A stretch of DNA of 64,000 nucleotides from Paenibacillaceae bacterium (GTDB lineage Bacteria > Bacillota > Bacilli > Paenibacillales > NBRC-103111): positions 62,001 to 126,000 of the forward strand of contig JAQSYI010000016.1 in assembly GCA_029256185.1 (NCBI GenBank), given 5' to 3'. The notes beneath the pieces were generated by a model, which did not search any database, was not told the DNA's origin, and was given only the letters and a program-made list of their open reading frames with translations. Made by a program: the position numbers and the translations under genes. Shown one piece after another: positions 60,294 to 64,000 of this stretch (positions within the stretch are counted from its first letter, which is position 1; each line of letters opens with the position of its first letter).

Positions 60294-60452
60294 TTAGTGC
60301 TTCTGGGATCCGCAGCTGCTTGCCTGACCGCAAGAAGAAGAATTGCTGCCGCAGTTGCAGGCCGTCCCCCCTGCTTTCCTGTTCTTGATGTAGCGGTATA
60401 CGGTGAATGCTACAGCAGCGCCTACAATAGCCACAATAATGACATCTGCCAT
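60294..60452 (-). CDS. FeoB-associated Cys-rich membrane protein
   Basis: A 52-residue protein: one membrane helix (MADVIIVAIVGAAVAFTVYR), a basic stretch (IKNRKAGG), then a Cys/Ser tail with CNCG, CGQ and CGS. This is the typical small partner encoded after feoB in Firmicutes, playing the part of FeoC; the cysteines may bind iron. ATG 60452 follows AAGGGATG, 48 bp beyond feoB. Confidence 0.9.
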   Translation of the reverse strand: MADVIIVAIVGAAVAFTVYRYIKNRKAGGTACNCGSNSSSCGQASSCGSQKH

Positions 60453-60500
60453 GGTTCATCCCTTCTTTCTTCGTTAGTTGGTTCAGCCGTGCCGGTAGAA

Positions 60501-62555
60501 TCAGCCGAGGCCAATGCCGAGCAGGCTTCCCACCTGATAGACCAGCATCGATACAAACCAAGCGACACCGCATTGAAAGGCAACTGTGAACAAGGTCCAC
60601 TTCCAGGACACCAATTCCTTTTTGGCTGTTGCAATGGCAGCAAAGCAAGGTGCGTACAATAGAACGAATACCATAACAGAGAAGGCGGCAAGCGGCGTAA
60701 AGTGGGTATGCAGGGCTGTGCTGAGCGCGTTGGTCAGCTCCTCAGTCCCCTCGCTGATATACAGTATTCCCAATGTGCTCACTACAGCTTCCTTCGCGAT
60801 GAGACCGGTCAGCAATGCCGCGCCAACCTGCCAGTGGACCGCACCTGTATCGCGGACCGCGCCGAATCCGTTCCAGGTGAAGATTGGAGCAATGAATTCG
60901 CCGATGGAGCCGAAGATGCTGTCCGCGGAATCCTCAACCATGCTGAATGAGAAGTCGAAGGTTTGAAGAACCCAGATAACCACGGTCATTGTCAGAAGGA
61001 TGGTACCAACCTTGACCACATAGCCCTTGGCTTTCTCCCAAGTGTGAATCAGAACAGACTTAAGGGAAGGAAGACGGTATGGAGGCAGCTCCATGACGAA
61101 CGGGGCCGCTTCACCCTTCAGAACCGTTTTGTTCAACAGGATGCAAGACAGCATGGCCACTACCACGCCAAGTGCGTAGATGGTGAACGTGATCGTCCCC
61201 TGGTTGGAAGCGAAGAAGGCACCAGCAAATACGGCATACACCGGAATACGCGCTCCGCAGGACATGAAGGGCATCAGCGTAATCGCAAGCCTTCGGCTGC
61301 GGTCGTCTTCCAAGGTTCTGGTAGCCATGATGGCGGGAACGGCGCAGCCATACCCCATCAGAAGCGGTACGAAAGCTTTGCCGGACAGGCCGAACCGTCT
61401 GAACACCCGGTCCATAACAAAAGCGATTCTCGCCATATAGCCGATGTCTTCCAGAATGGAGAGACAGAGCATCAGAATAACGACAAGCGGCAGGAAGCCC
61501 AGTACGGAGCCCAAACCTGCGAAAATACCGTCAATCACCAGACCGTAAACCCAGTCGGAAACGCCTGCGTTCTCGAGCAGGGTTGCCACCCAGCCCGGGA
61601 TGGTTTCTCCGGTGAATGTGGCGAAGGGGTCTGCTACCAAAGCAGCTATAGGCCCCAAGGAGATTTGGAATACGGCATACATGACCAGAATGAATATGGG
61701 AATACCCAGTATCCGGTTCGTAACAACCTTGTCTACTTTGTCGGAGAAGGAAAGCTCACCATGCTTTCTCCCCTTCTTCACATGATTGGTAATGGCCTTG
61801 CTGATATACTTGTACCGCAAGTCGGCGATCAGCGTCTCCAGATCACCTTCCGCCTGTTCAGCAGCAACAATAATCTGGTTGATCGAATTTTCCAGGGCAG
61901 GAGTCAGTTGCAACGCTTCCTTAACCTTCTCATCCCGTTCCAGCAGCTTCACGGCGTTGTACAGAGGATTGGCGTAATTGGCTTTTTTCAGCAAATCGCT
62001 AATGCCGCTGACGCTGGCCTGCAGCTTGGTATTTTCCAATGCGGTTTTGATGGCGGACTCATGCTTCTTATCCAGAGACAATGCCGTTTCCAGCAATTCC
62101 TTGATCCCTTGATTCTTGGTGGCGACAATCGGGACAACCGGAACTCCGAATTGTTTTTCCAAGCTTTTGGCATCGATGACATCCCCGCGGAGCTTAACTT
62201 CATCCATCATATTAAGAGCAATGATAGTGGGGATTCCCAGTTCAAGCAGTTGGGTGGTCAGGTAAAGATTCCGTTCAATATTGGTGGCGTCAACAATGTT
62301 GATAATAACATCCGGCTTTTCTTTGGACAGAAAATCCCGTGCGATGATCTCCTCCTGGGAATAAGGAGACAGGGAATACACTCCGGGCAAGTCAATAATG
62401 GTTACATTTTCTTTGACTTTCCTGCACTTGCCCTCCTTGCGCTCAACTGTGACGCCGGGCCAGTTCCCTACATGGGCATTGCTGCCTGTCAGATTATTGA
62501 AAAGCGTGGTTTTCCCGCTGTTCGGGTTGCCGGCCAAGGCAAAACGATATGCCAT
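60501..62555 (-). CDS. feoB: Ferrous iron transporter FeoB
   Basis: A 684-residue iron(II) transporter: cytoplasmic GTPase domain (G1 GNPNSGKTT at 9-17, G3 DLPGVYSLSP, G4 NMMDE), a helical spacer, and about ten membrane helices with two Gate domains (MGYGCAVPAIMATRTL, APCFAAIATAKKE; conserved cysteines). ATG 62555 follows GGAGGGAG; an upstream ATG 62573 overlaps that site. It is third in feoA1-feoA2-feoB-Cys-rich and is under Fur and FNR control through the upstream region. Confidence 0.96.
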   Translation of the reverse strand: MAYRFALAGNPNSGKTTLFNNLTGSNAHVGNWPGVTVERKEGKCRKVKENVTIIDLPGVYSLSPYSQEEIIARDFLSKEKPDVIINIVDATNIERNLYLTTQLLELGIPTIIALNMMDEVKLRGDVIDAKSLEKQFGVPVVPIVATKNQGIKELLETALSLDKKHESAIKTALENTKLQASVSGISDLLKKANYANPLYNAVKLLERDEKVKEALQLTPALENSINQIIVAAEQAEGDLETLIADLRYKYISKAITNHVKKGRKHGELSFSDKVDKVVTNRILGIPIFILVMYAVFQISLGPIAALVADPFATFTGETIPGWVATLLENAGVSDWVYGLVIDGIFAGLGSVLGFLPLVVILMLCLSILEDIGYMARIAFVMDRVFRRFGLSGKAFVPLLMGYGCAVPAIMATRTLEDDRSRRLAITLMPFMSCGARIPVYAVFAGAFFASNQGTITFTIYALGVVVAMLSCILLNKTVLKGEAAPFVMELPPYRLPSLKSVLIHTWEKAKGYVVKVGTILLTMTVVIWVLQTFDFSFSMVEDSADSIFGSIGEFIAPIFTWNGFGAVRDTGAVHWQVGAALLTGLIAKEAVVSTLGILYISEGTEELTNALSTALHTHFTPLAAFSVMVFVLLYAPCFAAIATAKKELVSWKWTLFTVAFQCGVAWFVSMLVYQVGSLLGIGLG

Positions 62556-62583
62556 TTTCACTACTCCCTCCATCTATGTGCAG

Positions 62584-62811
62584 CTATTTTTCCACCTTGA
62601 TCTGTTCGGCTTCCGCTTTCCGCAAAGTAAGCTCATAGCCCCGTATATTAATCTCAATAGGATCACCGAGCGGCGCAACCTTGCGCATAACAACCTGAGC
62701 GCCCGGAGTAATGCCCATATCCATTAGCCTCCGGCGGATGGGACCGGCGCTGCCGATGCTCTTGACAACTCCGCTTTCATTAGGCTTCAATTCTTTTAAT
62801 GTCACTTCCAT
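62584..62811 (-). CDS. feoA: FeoA domain protein, copy 2
   Basis: A 75-residue SH3-like FeoA (RRRLMDMGITPGAQVVMRK, IEINIRGYELTLRKAEAE). FeoA helps FeoB transport, probably by contacting its G domain. It lies 28 bp upstream of feoB and 138 bp downstream of the first feoA, with a Fur box in the gap. Confidence 0.93.
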   Translation of the reverse strand: MEVTLKELKPNESGVVKSIGSAGPIRRRLMDMGITPGAQVVMRKVAPLGDPIEINIRGYELTLRKAEAEQIKVEK

Positions 62812-62842
62812 GATAAGCCTCCCAATGTGATGATAATTTGAT

Positions 62843-62861
62843 GATTATGATAATCATTATT
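62843..62861. promoter_or_regulatory. Fur box upstream of feoA2
   Basis: GATTATGATAATCATTATT matches the classical 19-bp Fur consensus GATAATGATAATCATTATC at 17 of 19 positions. It lies 31 bp before feoA2, inside the operon, so feoA2-feoB may have an extra iron-repressed promoter. Confidence 0.8.
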
Positions 62862-62949
62862 AATAAGAATGGAGAATACTCCCTTGCCGTATCTTGCACG
62901 CCCCCCTAGGACTGACAAGCTCCGGTATAAGGATGTATTGGCCAAGCTC

Positions 62950-63165
62950 TCAAAGCTGTACCATCAGTTGCTGGGCCACGCCTCTGTTCAACGCCAGCCT
63001 GGATCCCTTCACGCTGATAATCAAGTTGCCCTTGATCTCCGATATGATGGAGACGGATACTCCCGGAATAATGCCTAACCCTTCAAGAAACTTTCTGGTG
63101 GTTTCCTTGGCTCTGCATTCATTAATGACGGCTTCTTTGCCGATCGGCAGCATTGTTAACGGCAT
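62950..63165 (-). CDS. feoA: FeoA domain protein, copy 1
   Basis: A 71-residue FeoA (RKFLEGLGIIPGVSVSIISE, NLIISVKGSRLALNRGVAQQ). It differs enough from copy 2 that the pair is an old duplication; operons with two feoA genes are known in several bacteria. First gene of the feo operon, with Fur and FNR sites upstream. Confidence 0.92.
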   Translation of the reverse strand: MPLTMLPIGKEAVINECRAKETTRKFLEGLGIIPGVSVSIISEIKGNLIISVKGSRLALNRGVAQQLMVQL

Positions 63166-63240
63166 TTTCGTCCACTCCCCTGTATAGAATGTATGAACAC
63201 ACGCTCACTCTGATACATTCCCTTTGTTCATATAGAGCAA

Positions 63241-63313
63241 GACAATGATAATCACTTTCAATATGCATTTAAATTACTATTCTGTTCCATTTATTGCTGT
63301 GATAGTAATCACA
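63241..63313 (-). promoter_or_regulatory. Dual Fur/FNR promoter of the feo operon
   Basis: TGTGATAGTAATCACA (63298-63313) is an FNR-type palindrome; on the minus strand 21 nt separate it from TAATTT (63276-63271), placing its centre at about -41.5. The Fur box GACAATGATAATCACTTTC (63241-63259) matches the consensus at 16 of 19 positions and covers roughly +6 to +24. This predicts activation without oxygen and repression by iron. Confidence 0.82.
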
Positions 63314-63382
63314 CAACCTTGATATACATATGCCAAATTTCTGAACGGGCATGATTTTGTCACTTTTCCCCGAAAAAAAGCA

Positions 63383-63418
63383 AAAAAAAGCAATCTCTAT
63401 CGTTCAGAGACCGCTTTT
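63383..63418 (-). terminator. Terminator after mobA
   Basis: On the minus strand AAAAGCGGTCTCT (63418-63406) pairs with AGAGATTGCTTTT (63398-63386), two G-T pairs, followed by a run of T. It lies directly after the mobA stop. Confidence 0.8.
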
Positions 63419-63419
63419 T

Positions 63420-64000
63420 TCAGTTGTTTTGCAAGGCTGCTTCGTATTCCTCGCGGTTATTCACGTTCGTGACGAACTTCAAATCAACACCCTGCTCTTG
63501 AAAATAAGCTTCCGGCGCCTCCTGCCAATAGATCATACGCAGCATCTCCATCACCCGGTACTCGCCCGATAGAAGCAGAGCCGAGATGGCGTCTGCGCAG
63601 TTTTTGGAATACAGGCCGTGAAGCGGATGGGTCTTACCGTCAATAACGGGCACAACCGCATCGCATTTCAAGGTTTTCTTCAATTCCCATGACAACTGAG
63701 CCGCTTGCGGGGATATGAACGGCATATCACAGCCGACAATCCACACATCCTGGTTCCGCGCCAGGGACAATGCCGCGTGCATCCCGGACAAAGGTCCCTT
63801 GCTGGGAAAATAATCCGTAATGATCCGGACGGAACGGTCCAATACCGGCAAGAACACATTGGGCTGGTTGGTCACGACAATCACTTCATCGCACATCATC
63901 TTCAGATATTTGATCTGGCGTTCAATCATCAGTTCCCCGGAGAAGGGCAGCAGGGCTTTCACTTGTCCTTCCATCCTCCGGTTCTGGCCTCCGGCCAGGA
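63420..64000 (-). CDS. mobA: Molybdenum cofactor guanylyltransferase MobA (5' truncated by window edge)
   Basis: A MobA nucleotidyltransferase that adds GMP to molybdopterin. The frame continues past ATG 63974 to the window edge with LAGGQNRRMEGQ, the LAGGxSxRMG-type GTP signature, so the true start is outside the window and the internal ATG is not the start. VGCDMPFISP carries the metal aspartate and GKTHPLHGLYS the substrate loop. Serine/glycine of the signature is varied (QNRRMEG). Likely last gene of a cofactor operon to the right. Confidence 0.93.
   Translation of the reverse strand, partial: LAGGQNRRMEGQVKALLPFSGELMIERQIKYLKMMCDEVIVVTNQPNVFLPVLDRSVRIITDYFPSKGPLSGMHAALSLARNQDVWIVGCDMPFISPQAAQLSWELKKTLKCDAVVPVIDGKTHPLHGLYSKNCADAISALLLSGEYRVMEMLRMIYWQEAPEAYFQEQGVDLKFVTNVNNREEYEAALQNN

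Noticed and set aside
60963..62600. 545-residue open frame antisense to feoB
   Set aside because: Shadow of feoB; composition is typical of antisense frames and no domain is recognisable.

Overview
The window looks like chromosomal DNA of an endospore-forming Firmicute of the Paenibacillaceae, most likely Paenibacillus. The grounds are the spore genes (ylbJ, yunB, sspI, two yjcZ-type peptides, a YheC/YheD coat-associated ATP-grasp protein), Bacillus-type neighbourhoods (yutD-lipA and yunA-yunB; a trmH-like gene close to sspI), strong Shine-Dalgarno sites with TTG and GTG starts, a ydaO-type riboswitch in front of kimA, and a LiaFSR/PspA envelope-stress cluster. No rRNA, tRNA, CRISPR array or prophage was seen.

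Layout. 1-7.7 kb: end of an unidentified gene, DUF2225, ylbJ, an alpha-glucan phosphorylase, an IS200/IS605 element (complete tnpB, gutted tnpA) and an NAD kinase. 7.9-13.3 kb: yutD with a long charged tail, lipA, and a nickel-pincer cofactor set larE-larB-larC1 whose C-terminal partner larC2 sits on the opposite strand; larA is absent. 13.4-18.3 kb: M23 peptidase, yunB, and an AraC regulator divergent from a GH2 beta-glucuronidase. 18.4-21.2 kb: preQ1 riboswitch, queCDE and queF. 21.3-26.2 kb: DUF445 protein, a Cys/Met-metabolism PLP enzyme, and kimA under a c-di-AMP riboswitch. 26.4-30.6 kb: a partner-switching operon (PAS-PP2C phosphatase, RsbW-like kinase, chemoreceptor, STAS protein). 30.7-37.9 kb: a MITE-like repeat, a CNNM/CorC transporter divergent from a DUF1836 regulator with paired palindromes, a BstA-type protein, a small ATPase, an AT-rich GIY-YIG gene beside four palindromes, a tRNA/rRNA methyltransferase, ktrA and sspI. 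37.9-49.6 kb: a LacI/ThuA/oxidoreductase sugar operon, a BASS transporter, YheC/D, prfC, a Tat-exported phosphoesterase, zwf, a GNAT enzyme, a 29-residue membrane peptide and a FliD-like protein. 49.7-54.7 kb: the Lia/Psp cluster, interrupted by a second MITE-like repeat. 55-64 kb: small and unknown genes, an Eis-like acetyltransferase, moaA, an LpdD-like protein, hemerythrin, the feo iron operon and the start of a molybdenum-cofactor operon (mobA).

How it works together. The right end reads as an oxygen-limitation and iron block: a hemerythrin and the feoA-feoA-feoB-Cys-rich operon each have a perfectly placed class II FNR promoter, the feo promoter also carries Fur boxes, and the molybdenum-cofactor genes flank it. 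Potassium/c-di-AMP control (kimA, ktrA), envelope stress (lia/psp) and queuosine supply (que) are the other clear themes.

Most notable items: the convergent split larC, a covarying hairpin leader shared by nadK and queF, the FNR/Fur architecture, the chemoreceptor embedded in a partner-switching operon, and several small repeat families.
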